A DNA stretch of 21,310 nt, from contig SBGS01000287.1 in NCBI GenBank assembly GCA_006226555.1, positions 1-21,310 of the forward strand, given 5' to 3'. Below, in pieces: positions 7,664 to 15,778 of this stretch; the stretch's first letter is position 1; every line of letters begins with the position of its first letter. The notes beneath the pieces are model-generated. The model was not told the DNA's origin. It made no database searches and worked only from the letters and a program-made list of their open reading frames with translations. The DNA is from Bacteroidota bacterium. Its GTDB lineage: Bacteria > Bacteroidota > Bacteroidia > Flavobacteriales_D > Crocinitomicaceae. A program made the translations under genes and the position numbers.

Positions 7664-8541
7664 AGGCTAAGAAGACGATTTGTCTCCAATTTAATTCTGT
7701 TGTATAAACCTTCGGATACCGGATATAACGGAAGACGCATATTTTGTTTCATCATTCCCTGAACCTCAAGGCTTACTTTAACACCTCCAGGATTCCCTTC
7801 TTCGAAGAACATGTCTGTCACCGGCAAAAGATCGTAATGTGCCGTTCTTGATCTCTCCAGATCTCCTGACAATGCGGTATGCACCATTTCATTGAAGCGC
7901 TTTGGAAAAGCGTTCACAACAACCGAAATCACACCATCAGCTCCACAAGCGATCATTGGCAGTGTAAGCGCATCATCGCCAGATAATACACCAAAACCTT
8001 CAGGACGTTGCCTTAAAATCTCCATGATCTGCCCCATATTACCTGAGGCCTCTTTTACAGCAACAATATTTTCTATCTCCGCTAACTCAAGAGTTGTCGC
8101 GGCTGTCATATTTGACCCGGTTCTTCCAGGTACATTGTATAGAATTATAGGTAAATCCGTTGAGGCAGAAAGCACTTTGTAGTGTTCAATAATTCCTTTC
8201 TGAATTGGTTTATTATAATATGGTGAAACAGATAAAATTCCGTCAATACCCGATGGTAGACCTGAAAGTGTTTTAGCGACGTTTTGTGTATTATTTCCAC
8301 CTACTCCGAATACTACAGGCACTCTGCCGTTGTTCACACCTTTTACCGTATCAAGTATTTCAAGTTTTTCAGACATATCCAAAGTTGGAGATTCTCCCGT
8401 CGTTCCTTGAACAACCAAAAAGTCCGTTCCATTGGAAATTTGATACTCAACCAACTTTTCTAAACCAGTAAAATCGATTGAACCGTCATTATTGAAGGGA
8501 GTTACAAGCGCAACTCCTGATCCTTTGAATGTATTCTTCAT
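7660..8541 (-). CDS. dapA: 4-hydroxy-tetrahydrodipicolinate synthase
   Basis: Condenses pyruvate with L-aspartate semialdehyde, the first committed step of the diaminopimelate/lysine pathway, supplying peptidoglycan precursors. The 293-residue TIM-barrel protein shows GTTGESPTL at 46-54 (Thr47/Thr48), SPYYNKP with the catalytic-triad Tyr at 109, YNVPGRTG with Tyr135 and Arg140, and VAVKEASGN with the Schiff-base Lys at 163. Length and motifs match the family, and I see no defect. It lies between the DUF6913 gene and nrnA with ATGA overlaps on both sides, so all three are likely translated in a coupled way from one mRNA. Confidence 0.97.
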   Translation of the reverse strand: MKNTFKGSGVALVTPFNNDGSIDFTGLEKLVEYQISNGTDFLVVQGTTGESPTLDMSEKLEILDTVKGVNNGRVPVVFGVGGNNTQNVAKTLSGLPSGIDGILSVSPYYNKPIQKGIIEHYKVLSASTDLPIILYNVPGRTGSNMTAATTLELAEIENIVAVKEASGNMGQIMEILRQRPEGFGVLSGDDALTLPMIACGADGVISVVVNAFPKRFNEMVHTALSGDLERSRTAHYDLLPVTDMFFEEGNPGGVKVSLEVQGMMKQNMRLPLYPVSEGLYNRIKLETNRLLSL

Positions 8542-8993
8542 CCTAATGCTATTTTTGATAATGTATCTTTTAAAAATGACAATTGTTCCTTGCCATTTTG
8601 TTTTTCTGTCTCCAGATTGATCTGCGCAAAACTACTGTTTTCGTTTAGTGAACACACAAATTTAGACCGTTTAAAGCCGATTAATTTTACAAATTTCTTA
8701 GGCAATTCCCCTATCAGAAGCGTCAGGTCCTTATCCACTGTAAGCATTGTTTTCAGCTTATCATTCTTTAGCTTACCCAACCAATTAAAGTCTCTAGCAG
8801 ATAAGGTAACGCATTTTACTTTAGAAGCAATTATCTTTTTACGTTCTTCATCTTCCACCCAAACGATCAGATCAAGCTCATTGACATTCAATCCCAAATC
8901 CTTTACTCCAAGAACAAGACTGTTCAAATAATCTATGTCCTCTGATTGAATCAGGATCCTTACTCGTTTTATTTGCGTCCAAACATCACTCAT
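8538..8993 (-). CDS. DUF6913 family conserved hypothetical protein
   Basis: A 151-residue protein without signal peptide or membrane segment, so probably cytoplasmic. It is alpha/beta-like: RVRILIQSEDID at 10-21, LDLIVWVEDEERKKII at about 40-55, then FNWLGKL and VDKDLTLLIGELPKKFVKL at about 87-105. I recognise it as the small Bacteroidota DUF6913 group that accompanies ligA and dapA; no catalytic motif or known fold could be identified. It starts 4 bases after the ligA stop and overlaps dapA as ATGA. The conserved place between a DNA ligase and a lysine-pathway enzyme gives no clear hint of function. Gene reality is supported by the tight operon fit; family name is moderately sure. Confidence 0.75.
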   Translation of the reverse strand: MSDVWTQIKRVRILIQSEDIDYLNSLVLGVKDLGLNVNELDLIVWVEDEERKKIIASKVKCVTLSARDFNWLGKLKNDKLKTMLTVDKDLTLLIGELPKKFVKLIGFKRSKFVCSLNENSSFAQINLETEKQNGKEQLSFLKDTLSKIALG

Positions 8994-8997
8994 TCAG

Positions 8998-11004
8998 TCA
9001 GGCTTTTATCATTGCAATAAAATCATCTTCCGAAATGATCTTCACTCCCAGTCCTTCCGCTTTTTTCAATTTAGCAGGCCCCATTTTATCTCCTGCCAGA
9101 AGATAATCCGTTTTTGCTGAAACCGAACTGACATTTTTTCCTCCATTATCCTCGATAAGTTGCTTGATCTCATCTCTTGAAAAAGCGCTAAATACTCCTG
9201 AAACAACAAATGATGCTCCGTTCAGAACATCAGAAGCGGCTTCTTTTTTCTCCGATTCCAATTGAAGTCCAACACCTCTCAATCTATCGATCAAAGCAAG
9301 TTGAACAGGATTTTCAAAGTAAGAACGTATAGCGTTTGCAATCTTCTCTCCTATCTCATCTACTTCCAGTAACTCTTCGTAAGATGCTGCCATCAATGCA
9401 TTCAGTGAACCAAAATGTTTTGCCAGTTTTTTCGCTACCGTTTCACCAACAAATCGAATTCCAAGGGCAAATAGCACTCTGGCAAATGGTACATTTTTCG
9501 ATTCTTCAACGCCCTGAAGCAGATTGTTTGCAGACTTATCCCCCATGCGCTCCAACTTCACAAGCTGATCAAAATGAAGCTCATAAAGATCGGCTATGTC
9601 ATGAACTAATCCTTCTCTGAACAATGCATCCACCGTTTCGGATCCCAGACCATCAATATTCATTGCCTTTCTGGAAATGAAGTGTTCAATTCGTCCCTTT
9701 ATTTGAGGTGGACATCCTGTGTCATTTGGACAAAAATGCTGAGCTTCCCCTTCATTTCTTACAAGAGCAGTTCCGCACTCAGGACAGTCATGAATAAAAT
9801 GAACCTCTTTACCTCCTCTCTCTTGTGTTTCGTCGACACCGACAATTTTTGGAATGATCTCTCCTCCCTTCTCTACAAAAACATAGTCACCAATGCGCAA
9901 TTCGAGTTTTTCAATTTGATCAGCATTGTGAAGGGAAGCTCTCTTAACAACCGTACCGCCAAGAGACACGGGTTCAAGATTTGCCACAGGCGTTATCGCA
10001 CCTGTTCTTCCCACCTGGTAGTCTATACTGTTTAAACGCGTGCTGACGCGCTCTGTTTTGAACTTATACGCTATTGCCCATCGAGGCGATTTAGCTGTGA
10101 ATCCCAACTGTTCCTGTGCAGCATAAGAATTTACTTTGATCACGATTCCATCGATCTCAAAAGGAAGCTGCTTGCGTTTATCATCCCAATAATGCACAAA
10201 TTCCATTACCTCGCTAATGGAAGACACTTTTTTGATCATGTTTTTAGCGGGGTCAGGAATCTTAAAACCCCATTCAGCGGCCTTTAAGACACTTTCAAAA
10301 TGCCCCTCTGCTTGCTCAACTCCATATACCCCATAAAGGTAACAGTCCAAGCCTCTTGACGCAACAACGGAAGAATCCTGAAGCTTCAAAGTTCCGGACG
10401 CTGTATTTCTCGGATTCGCAAATGTTGGTTCCCCAATATCTTCTCTTTGACGATTGAGCTCATTGAATTTATCCCATGGAAAAAAGATCTCTCCTCTAAT
10501 TTCAAAATCATTCGGGAAATCACCGTGCAATCGTAGAGGTACCGTTCGTATCGTTTTGACATTTGTCGTTACATTTTCCCCCTGTGTCCCATCACCTCTG
10601 GTCAAAGCCTGTTTCAACTCGCCATTTTCATAACTAATTCCAATAGCAACCCCATCGTACTTGAGCTCACAAACAAATTCCAATTCCAGATTGGTCATTT
10701 TTACTAAGCGATCATACCAATCTTCTACCTCTTCTTCCGAATACGTGTTGGACAAAGAAAGCATCGGGAAACGATGCTGAACTGTTTCAAATCGCTTTGT
10801 AATATCTCCACCTACTCTTTTTGTTGGTGAATTGGGAGAAGCTAAATCAGGAAATTCCTCCTCAAGCTTGATTAATCTTTCGAGCAGCATATCAAAGTCG
10901 TAATCCGAAATCTCGGGGTCCGACATAACATAGTACCTTCTGTTATGGTATTCGATCTGTTGCGAGAGTTGATCTATTTCGAGTTTCGCTTCTTCCTTGT
11001 TCAT
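8998..11004 (-). CDS. ligA: NAD-dependent DNA ligase LigA
   Basis: Seals nicks in replication and repair using NAD. The 668-residue protein has every expected part: domain Ia with the NAD-binding YHNRRYYV (19-26) and SDYDFD (33-38), the adenylated Lys115 in ELKYDG, the nucleotidyltransferase motifs TRGDGTQGENVT (135-146), EIRGEIFF (168-175) and DGIVIKVN (285-292), an OB fold (GRTGAITPVA at 332-341), a four-Cys zinc finger (Cys407, 410, 425, 431), helix-hairpin-helix repeats (about 450-575, such as RFVGETVA) and a C-terminal BRCT domain (about 593-668). It begins 9 bases after the prmC stop. A TAATTTTC box spans that stop, exactly four bases before the ATG, and may allow a separate leaderless transcript. 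Confidence 0.98.
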   Translation of the reverse strand: MNKEEAKLEIDQLSQQIEYHNRRYYVMSDPEISDYDFDMLLERLIKLEEEFPDLASPNSPTKRVGGDITKRFETVQHRFPMLSLSNTYSEEEVEDWYDRLVKMTNLELEFVCELKYDGVAIGISYENGELKQALTRGDGTQGENVTTNVKTIRTVPLRLHGDFPNDFEIRGEIFFPWDKFNELNRQREDIGEPTFANPRNTASGTLKLQDSSVVASRGLDCYLYGVYGVEQAEGHFESVLKAAEWGFKIPDPAKNMIKKVSSISEVMEFVHYWDDKRKQLPFEIDGIVIKVNSYAAQEQLGFTAKSPRWAIAYKFKTERVSTRLNSIDYQVGRTGAITPVANLEPVSLGGTVVKRASLHNADQIEKLELRIGDYVFVEKGGEIIPKIVGVDETQERGGKEVHFIHDCPECGTALVRNEGEAQHFCPNDTGCPPQIKGRIEHFISRKAMNIDGLGSETVDALFREGLVHDIADLYELHFDQLVKLERMGDKSANNLLQGVEESKNVPFARVLFALGIRFVGETVAKKLAKHFGSLNALMAASYEELLEVDEIGEKIANAIRSYFENPVQLALIDRLRGVGLQLESEKKEAASDVLNGASFVVSGVFSAFSRDEIKQLIEDNGGKNVSSVSAKTDYLLAGDKMGPAKLKKAEGLGVKIISEDDFIAMIKA

Positions 11005-11008
11005 GCAG

Positions 11009-11016
11009 GAAAATTA
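11009..11016 (-). promoter_or_regulatory. Possible internal -7 element before ligA
   Basis: On the minus strand TAATTTTC (match to TAnnTTT, final G replaced by C) is followed by CTGC and then the ligA ATG, the same four-base spacing as at other genes of this window. It starts with the TAA stop codon of prmC, so a chance match is quite possible. No TTG was seen at the -33 position. Weak evidence. Confidence 0.3.
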
Positions 11017-11877
11017 GATGTTTCCTCGAACCATACGATCTCTGCCTTGTAAATCTTTCCTCAATTCTATGTTGACAAAACCAATATCTCGCAATAAGGC
11101 CAAAACTTCGGTTCCATACTCTTCATGGATCTCAAAATATAGCGCTCCCCCTGGATTAAGTCGATTTTTAGCATCCTGAGCAAGCGCACGATAAAAGATC
11201 AATGGATCATCATTGCTTACAAACAAAGCCATCTCCGGCTCATACTCAAGGACATTTAACTCCATTTCTTCCCTATCGGATTCCAAAACATATGGGGGAT
11301 TAGAAACGATTACATCAGCTTTTTCCGTCAATGTTGCTATTTGGGATGGATCCAATACATCGATCCCGGTAATATCCAAATCTAGTCCGGTATTACCCAC
11401 ATTTTCTCGGATCAAACTGATAGCCTCAGGTGATTTCTCAACGGCGATTACTTTAGCTTGAGGATACTTTGATTTAAGTGAAAGCGCAATACAACCTGAC
11501 CCGGAACAAAAGTCTATAATTACACCCGGATCCCTTTCAGTCCGCACTACCCAATCGACCAATTCCTCCGTTTCCGGCCTCGGGATCAATGCGCGTTTAT
11601 CAATTAAAAGGTCAAGATCATAGAAGTGTACCGATCCTAAAACATACTGAACTGGCTCATTTGTCAATAACCTATTCCTTACGTCTCGAAAGTATAAAAG
11701 ATCGGATTCCGAAAACCGCAGATCCTGTATACTTACCGCATCTAAAGATGGATCTTTCATGCGCGTTCTGATAACCTCAAAAAGGATCGATCTGATCTCT
11801 CTATCAGAAAATTTATGACTTAAACGATCAGTATAATGCTTCTTCACAGCATCATACGAATTAGAATTTACGAACAT
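11014..11877 (-). CDS. prmC: Release factor glutamine N5-methyltransferase PrmC (HemK)
   Basis: Methylates the Gln of the GGQ motif in peptide release factors RF1 and RF2, aiding translation termination. The 287-residue protein has the N-terminal helical release-factor-binding domain (about 1-85), the hinge motif IPRPETEELVDW at 98-109, the SAM-binding motif IIDFCSGSGCIALSL at 120-134, and the catalytic NPPYV at 193-197 within VIVSNPPYVLES. All are diagnostic of PrmC. It follows the small beta-barrel-like gene by two bases and precedes ligA by nine, so it is expected to share their mRNA. There is no sign of damage. Confidence 0.96.
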   Translation of the reverse strand: MFVNSNSYDAVKKHYTDRLSHKFSDREIRSILFEVIRTRMKDPSLDAVSIQDLRFSESDLLYFRDVRNRLLTNEPVQYVLGSVHFYDLDLLIDKRALIPRPETEELVDWVVRTERDPGVIIDFCSGSGCIALSLKSKYPQAKVIAVEKSPEAISLIRENVGNTGLDLDITGIDVLDPSQIATLTEKADVIVSNPPYVLESDREEMELNVLEYEPEMALFVSNDDPLIFYRALAQDAKNRLNPGGALYFEIHEEYGTEVLALLRDIGFVNIELRKDLQGRDRMVRGNI

Positions 11878-11879
11878 GC

Positions 11880-12533
11880 TTAATCTGTCGAAGATTTTTG
11901 ACCGAAATAGAAAGTATACCCAAAGCCTACAAAAAAGTATTGAGACAACTTGGAGTAATCTGATGGGTTATAAACTTCATCCGATTTTAAACCGAGAACC
12001 TTAGGATCGAACCCGTAACCGTAACCACCATAACCCAATACAAGGCGGTAGGCATTTCTTTCATCCGCCGTCAATATTAAACCAAGTGCACCTTCAACAC
12101 TCGGACAATTAAACCTTCTGGGATTGAATCCTTCAGTTTTATTAATATCCGTAAAGATAAAACCTTCCGTATAGCCCACTTTTATTCCGAAATCTGTTGC
12201 AAAACGATCATTGTGAAACTTATCCCAACCCAATTTCAAGAAAGCTGTACCAGTCTGCATATTGCCATAAACAGGTGAAGGAACGGCAAATTCATCCACG
12301 GTAAATAAGGTATAACGCACGCCGGCACCAACATTCAAATGAAAAGGAAAAGAATACTGATAAAACACAGAACTATTCACAAGCCCCTGCATGATATCTC
12401 TGTATGGCTGATTTACCGTTGCTCCGGGCAAAGTTAGCTCCACCTGAAAAGTACCTTTCGGTTCAATTTTCTGCGCTTTAACGTTAAATGCTAAAAAAGC
12501 GGCGATCAACAATATGTAACTACAAGTCTTCAC
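11880..12533 (-). CDS. Small exported protein, probably an outer-membrane beta-barrel; unknown function
   Basis: I do not recognise a named family. From GTG 12533 it has 217 residues: a signal peptide (KTCSYILLIAAFLAFNVKA, cleavage before Q), then alternating polar/aromatic strands and Gly-rich turns such as FHLNVGAGVRYTLF, FGIKVGYTEGF and YRLVLGYGGYGYGF. It closes near its C-terminus with YFFVGFGYTFYFG, the aromatic end expected of a small outer-membrane barrel. The frame stays open upstream to a TTG at 12560 (226 residues), but GTG 12533 gives a compact signal peptide and lies exactly four bases after a -7-like TATCTTTT. Both possible starts are non-ATG. It heads the long operon that continues with prmC and ligA, two bases from prmC. 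Confidence 0.7.
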   Translation of the reverse strand: MKTCSYILLIAAFLAFNVKAQKIEPKGTFQVELTLPGATVNQPYRDIMQGLVNSSVFYQYSFPFHLNVGAGVRYTLFTVDEFAVPSPVYGNMQTGTAFLKLGWDKFHNDRFATDFGIKVGYTEGFIFTDINKTEGFNPRRFNCPSVEGALGLILTADERNAYRLVLGYGGYGYGFDPKVLGLKSDEVYNPSDYSKLSQYFFVGFGYTFYFGQKSSTD

Positions 12534-12537
12534 CCTT

Positions 12538-12545
12538 AAAAGATA
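12538..12545 (-). promoter_or_regulatory. Candidate -7 element for the beta-barrel-prmC-ligA operon
   Basis: Minus-strand TATCTTTT (one mismatch to TAnnTTTG), then AAGG, then the GTG start at 12533. With the -7 element at its usual distance from +1, transcription would begin at or one base before the start codon, giving a leaderless mRNA. If the TTG at 12560 were the true start, this box would be inside the gene. No clear -33 TTG. Confidence 0.45.
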
Positions 12546-12583
12546 ACGCGAATCTATCAATTTATTTCATTTTCGAGAGGACC

Positions 12584-12602
12584 TTACATTTACGAGATGT
12601 AA
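12584..12602. repeat. Inverted repeat TTACAT-N7-ATGTAA between divergent genes
   Basis: Perfect 6-base arms at 12584-12589 and 12597-12602 with a 7-base spacer, in the 78-base gap between the divergent GTG starts. The right arm overlaps the first bases of the EamA -7 element (12600-12607), a natural position for a repressor operator. Short arms in AT-rich DNA may also arise by chance. Confidence 0.35.
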
Positions 12603-12607
12603 ATTTG
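12600..12607 (+). promoter_or_regulatory. -7 element of the EamA transporter gene
   Basis: TAAATTTG is a perfect TAnnTTTG. Only four bases (TAAC) separate it from the GTG start at 12612, so +1 should fall at or next to the start codon: a predicted leaderless transcript. No convincing TTG in the -33 region. Confidence 0.6.
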
Positions 12608-12611
12608 TAAC

Positions 12612-13508
12612 GTGAACAAAGGCATTTTCCTGATCATCTTATCGGGTATTTCATTTATGATAGTCAACTTCCTGGTAAAATTATTGGGGACTGAAACTAT
12701 CCTACCAAACGGTATAACACTGCAGAAATATCCTGCGCACGAATTAGTTCTGGCACGATCAATTGTATCCTTCAGCATTTCAGCCTACATCATACGAAAA
12801 CGTAAAATTTCATTTTTCGGATATAATCACTCATGGCTTCTGGTGCGAGGAATATCAGGGACTTTGGCTTTGACGATCTTCTTTTACACATTACACCACT
12901 TACCACTGGCAGTTGCGTCTACTGTACAGTACTTATCCCCCATTTTCACTGTTCTGTTGGCAACATTTCTGATCGGAGAACGCGTATTTAAAACGCAGTG
13001 GATCTTCATTTTGATTTCATTCTCAGGCGTGCTACTGATCGCTTTTAGTAAGTTTATTTATACGGATGAATCCATGATCATCTCTCCTATGTGGCTTGGT
13101 TTAGGGGTAATCTCTGCAGGTTTTAGCGGACTTGCGTACAATGCAATTGTTCGTTTAAAACCAACTGATGAGCCTATCACGATCGTTCTTTACTTCCCTA
13201 TGATAGCGACACCGATCATGGCCTTCATATGCCTTTTTGAATTTACATTTCCTCAGGGAATCGAATGGCTGATGCTTCTTGCTATTGGAATATTCACACA
13301 AATAGCTCAAATTTTACTCACTAGAGCATTACATAGTGAAAGCACCTCCGTTATCATGCCTTTTCAATATTTAGGAGCCATTTATGCGATCGTAATTGGA
13401 TACTTTGCATTTGATGAAAACCTGTCATTACTCGTGACCATAGGAATAAGCACTATTCTGATCGGTGTTTTAGGAAATGTAATTTTACGCAAGAAAGGCT
13501 CAAATTAG
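12612..13508 (+). CDS. EamA/DMT-family transporter
   Basis: A 298-residue inner-membrane protein of the drug/metabolite transporter superfamily with about ten predicted transmembrane helices in two EamA repeats. The first repeat runs from GIFLIILSGISFMIVNFLV to about residue 140 and contains LPLAVASTVQYLSPIFTVLL and LIGERV; the second begins near GLGVISAGFSGLAYN (about 160) and includes SVIMPFQYLGAIYAIVIGY. Substrate cannot be told; metabolite export is the usual role. It starts with GTG. The next in-frame ATG (12657) would remove most of helix 1, so GTG is preferred, and a perfect -7 box lies four bases before it. DUF58 follows 12 bases after the stop, but has its own -7-like box. Confidence 0.9.
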   Translation: MNKGIFLIILSGISFMIVNFLVKLLGTETILPNGITLQKYPAHELVLARSIVSFSISAYIIRKRKISFFGYNHSWLLVRGISGTLALTIFFYTLHHLPLAVASTVQYLSPIFTVLLATFLIGERVFKTQWIFILISFSGVLLIAFSKFIYTDESMIISPMWLGLGVISAGFSGLAYNAIVRLKPTDEPITIVLYFPMIATPIMAFICLFEFTFPQGIEWLMLLAIGIFTQIAQILLTRALHSESTSVIMPFQYLGAIYAIVIGYFAFDENLSLLVTIGISTILIGVLGNVILRKKGSN

Positions 13509-13516
13509 TACCTTTA
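13509..13516 (+). promoter_or_regulatory. Candidate -7 element of the DUF58 gene
   Basis: TACCTTTA (TAnnTTTG with A for the final G) directly follows the EamA stop codon, then GAAT and the ATG at 13521. The same eight bases with the same four-base spacing occur before the methyltransferase gene at 15779. Read-through from the EamA promoter is also possible. Confidence 0.4.
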
Positions 13517-13520
13517 GAAT

Positions 13521-14441
13521 ATGTCCGGTAAAATTGATATCGAAAAGATTGCCCGATTCGGAAATCTGGAGCTGCTTGCTAAACAGGTGGTAGAAGGATT
13601 CATTACCGGACTTCATAAAAGTCCTTTCCACGGTTTTTCGGTCGAATTTGCCGAGCACAGACTCTACAATAAGGGCGAATCTACTCGTCATATTGACTGG
13701 AAACTATACGGAAGGACAGATAAGCTGTTTACTAAGAAATATGAGGAAGAAACAAACCTGAGATGTCAGATTGTTATTGACTGCTCAAGCTCTATGCTCT
13801 TCCCGGTAGACCAAGCTATCAACAAACTGAGTTTTTCGATCTATGCTGCCGCTTCGCTAATTGAATTATTGCGAAGACAACGAGATGCCGTAGGTCTTAG
13901 CATGTTCAACGAAGATCTTCTTGTACATACAGAGTGTAAAACCTCCGTTAGGCATCATCGGATGTTATATGCGGAATTGGAAAAGCAATTAAAGCAATAC
14001 GAGCACTCCTCTAAAAGAACCACTTCTGCGATCAAAGCTATTCACGATATTGCCGAACTAAGCCATAAACGTAGTTTGGTCGTTATCTTCAGTGATCTTC
14101 TTGAAGATCCGGATCAGAAAGACGATTTTTTAAATGCTATACAACACCTGAAGCACAATAAACATGAGGTCGTTATTTTCCATGTGATGGATCAAAGCAA
14201 AGAAGTTGACTTTGACCTGGAAAACAGACCGTACAAACTGGTAGATATGGAAACCGGCGAGGAACTGCGTTTAACACCTTCTCAGATCCGAGATGAGTAC
14301 ACGAGATCACTTCAGGATTATTTTAAAGAATTAAAGAATAGCTGTTTAAACTATCGAGTTGACTTTGAGACCGTTGATATCCAGAAAGGCTTTAATGATG
14401 TTCTGCTGACCTATCTTCTCAAACGTCAGAAGCTACATTAA
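13521..14441 (+). CDS. DUF58 domain protein with vWA-like fold
   Basis: A 306-residue cytoplasmic protein of the DUF58 family. The core motif is clear: FSVEFAEHRLYNKGESTRHI (39-58), DWKLYGRTDKLFTKKYEEE (59-77), followed by the metal-binding MIDAS sequence DCSSSM at 87-92, which keeps the D-x-S-x-S pattern. DUF58 proteins usually work with a MoxR-type AAA ATPase in protein maturation or stress resistance (Bat operons in Bacteroidota). No MoxR or bat gene is within this window, so this copy is separated from such partners or works with ones elsewhere. Its stop abuts the stop of the convergent DUF4301 gene with no base between. Family is sure, role unknown. Confidence 0.92.
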   Translation: MSGKIDIEKIARFGNLELLAKQVVEGFITGLHKSPFHGFSVEFAEHRLYNKGESTRHIDWKLYGRTDKLFTKKYEEETNLRCQIVIDCSSSMLFPVDQAINKLSFSIYAAASLIELLRRQRDAVGLSMFNEDLLVHTECKTSVRHHRMLYAELEKQLKQYEHSSKRTTSAIKAIHDIAELSHKRSLVVIFSDLLEDPDQKDDFLNAIQHLKHNKHEVVIFHVMDQSKEVDFDLENRPYKLVDMETGEELRLTPSQIRDEYTRSLQDYFKELKNSCLNYRVDFETVDIQKGFNDVLLTYLLKRQKLH

Positions 14442-15755
14442 TCACAAAAGGTCTATGGCGGTTTTTACAGGCGTAAATACTTCTTCAGGTACCTCGACGA
14501 ACAATGTAGTCCAATAATGCATCGAACCATTCCACAAACCGGGCAATTCACGATAATGCACAATATCTCCATTATCTTGTTTGGTCACTTTCAGATAGAG
14601 ATCATTTTCTACGTACTTGTTCAGATCCAGCTTCACTCCATTGACATCTGTTAACGCACACACCATAAATACCGGGTTAAAATGTGTACTTTGATCTACG
14701 ATCCTTTTTTGATCAGGGTCATTCGTTACTTGAGATAACTCTACGATCTGTTTTGAAATTACTTCACCTTTCTTTACCCAAAACGGTCCTCCACCGGGTT
14801 TACCTTGATTACGAACCATTCCACAGATACGAATTGGTCGTTCTTTAAGTTCAATAATGGCATTTGCATCTATTTCATCCGGTGAAAATCCAAATTTTTG
14901 ATTCAGCTGATTTAAACGCTCTACATCTTGCTGGGCAATTGAAACAGAAAGTTCTTCCCTGAAATTGTTCAGTAAGTTGATCATACCTTTCCATGTATCC
15001 AAAGCTTTCTGATCTGAGCCTGGGGCCTGCACATTATCAATATTCTTGATCAAAACGTAGTCCTTAGAGATCCGATTCAAATTTTCGAGTAGAGCTCCGT
15101 GACCCGCAGGTCTGCGCACGTATTCACCATCTCTCATTAAGGGTTCTCCATCTCGAGAAAAACAATAAGCATCAGTTGAAGGATCCTGCAAAGAGTAACT
15201 TATATTCTTGGAATTTCCATGCTCATTGATGTGAGAACTTATTTCCATTTTAAACTTTTCCTGCACAGTAAAGTGTAAAAATGGATCTTCCCCTAAAAGT
15301 TTGGCAGCATGATCCACTTGAAGTTGAAAGGGCGTAATTGGATCTCCGTTGATTCTAAAGAATGGAATAAGCCCTTTTGGCTTGTCACTGTACATAAGCT
15401 TCTCTCCAAAAAGAATGCGTTGTGCAATGTTTATTCTGGCCTCCAAATGATCATTTAAATCTCCCTCCAGCAATCCACTAAACGGAAATGAATTGAGTTT
15501 TTTAAAGAACAGGGATGAAAGTTCATTCTCCTGACGCGTTTCAATAAACTCAAAAAGAAAACCGAACATTCTGGACCCGGAACCAGATGCAGGTATAAAA
15601 AACGATGACCGTTCAGAAAGAGCATTGAGATCAGCAGAATAATCAACCAATACAGAATGAGGCAAAATCCCGTTGCCGATAGTACAGGGAGCTATAAGCT
15701 CTAACCTATTATTATTCGAATTGATCTGTTCTTTCTGTTTCGAAATCTCATCCAT
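14442..15755 (-). CDS. DUF4301 family protein, probable nucleotidyltransferase-like enzyme
   Basis: The 437-residue protein belongs to the Bacteroidota DUF4301 family. It has, in order, motifs that look like those of UDP-sugar pyrophosphorylases: a G-loop FIPASGSGSRM at 53-63 (compare G-x-G-T/S-R-M), DKPKGLIPF at 124-132 (like the KP-K-L-P segment), RPAGHGALLENL at 215-226 (like P-x-GHG) and VLIKNIDNVQAP at 234-245 (like H-V-x-N-V-D-N). This suggests binding of a nucleotide and a sugar phosphate; the substrate is unknown. The frame stays open up to 15860, but that would run through the divergent methyltransferase gene, so ATG 15755 is preferred; only 23 bases separate the two starts. No signal peptide is seen, so it is probably cytoplasmic. 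Confidence 0.85.
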   Translation of the reverse strand: MDEISKQKEQINSNNNRLELIAPCTIGNGILPHSVLVDYSADLNALSERSSFFIPASGSGSRMFGFLFEFIETRQENELSSLFFKKLNSFPFSGLLEGDLNDHLEARINIAQRILFGEKLMYSDKPKGLIPFFRINGDPITPFQLQVDHAAKLLGEDPFLHFTVQEKFKMEISSHINEHGNSKNISYSLQDPSTDAYCFSRDGEPLMRDGEYVRRPAGHGALLENLNRISKDYVLIKNIDNVQAPGSDQKALDTWKGMINLLNNFREELSVSIAQQDVERLNQLNQKFGFSPDEIDANAIIELKERPIRICGMVRNQGKPGGGPFWVKKGEVISKQIVELSQVTNDPDQKRIVDQSTHFNPVFMVCALTDVNGVKLDLNKYVENDLYLKVTKQDNGDIVHYRELPGLWNGSMHYWTTLFVEVPEEVFTPVKTAIDLL

Positions 15756-15766
15756 CCTGCTAATTT

Positions 15767-15774
15767 TACCTTTA
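15767..15774 (+). promoter_or_regulatory. Candidate -7 element of the methyltransferase gene
   Basis: TACCTTTA, then CGAT, then ATG at 15779: the same box and the same four-base spacing as before the DUF58 gene, which predicts a leaderless mRNA. The divergent gap holds only 23 bases, so any -33 element lies inside the DUF4301 coding sequence. An overlapping TAATTTTA at 15761-15768 is an alternative. Confidence 0.4.
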
Positions 15775-15778
15775 CGAT

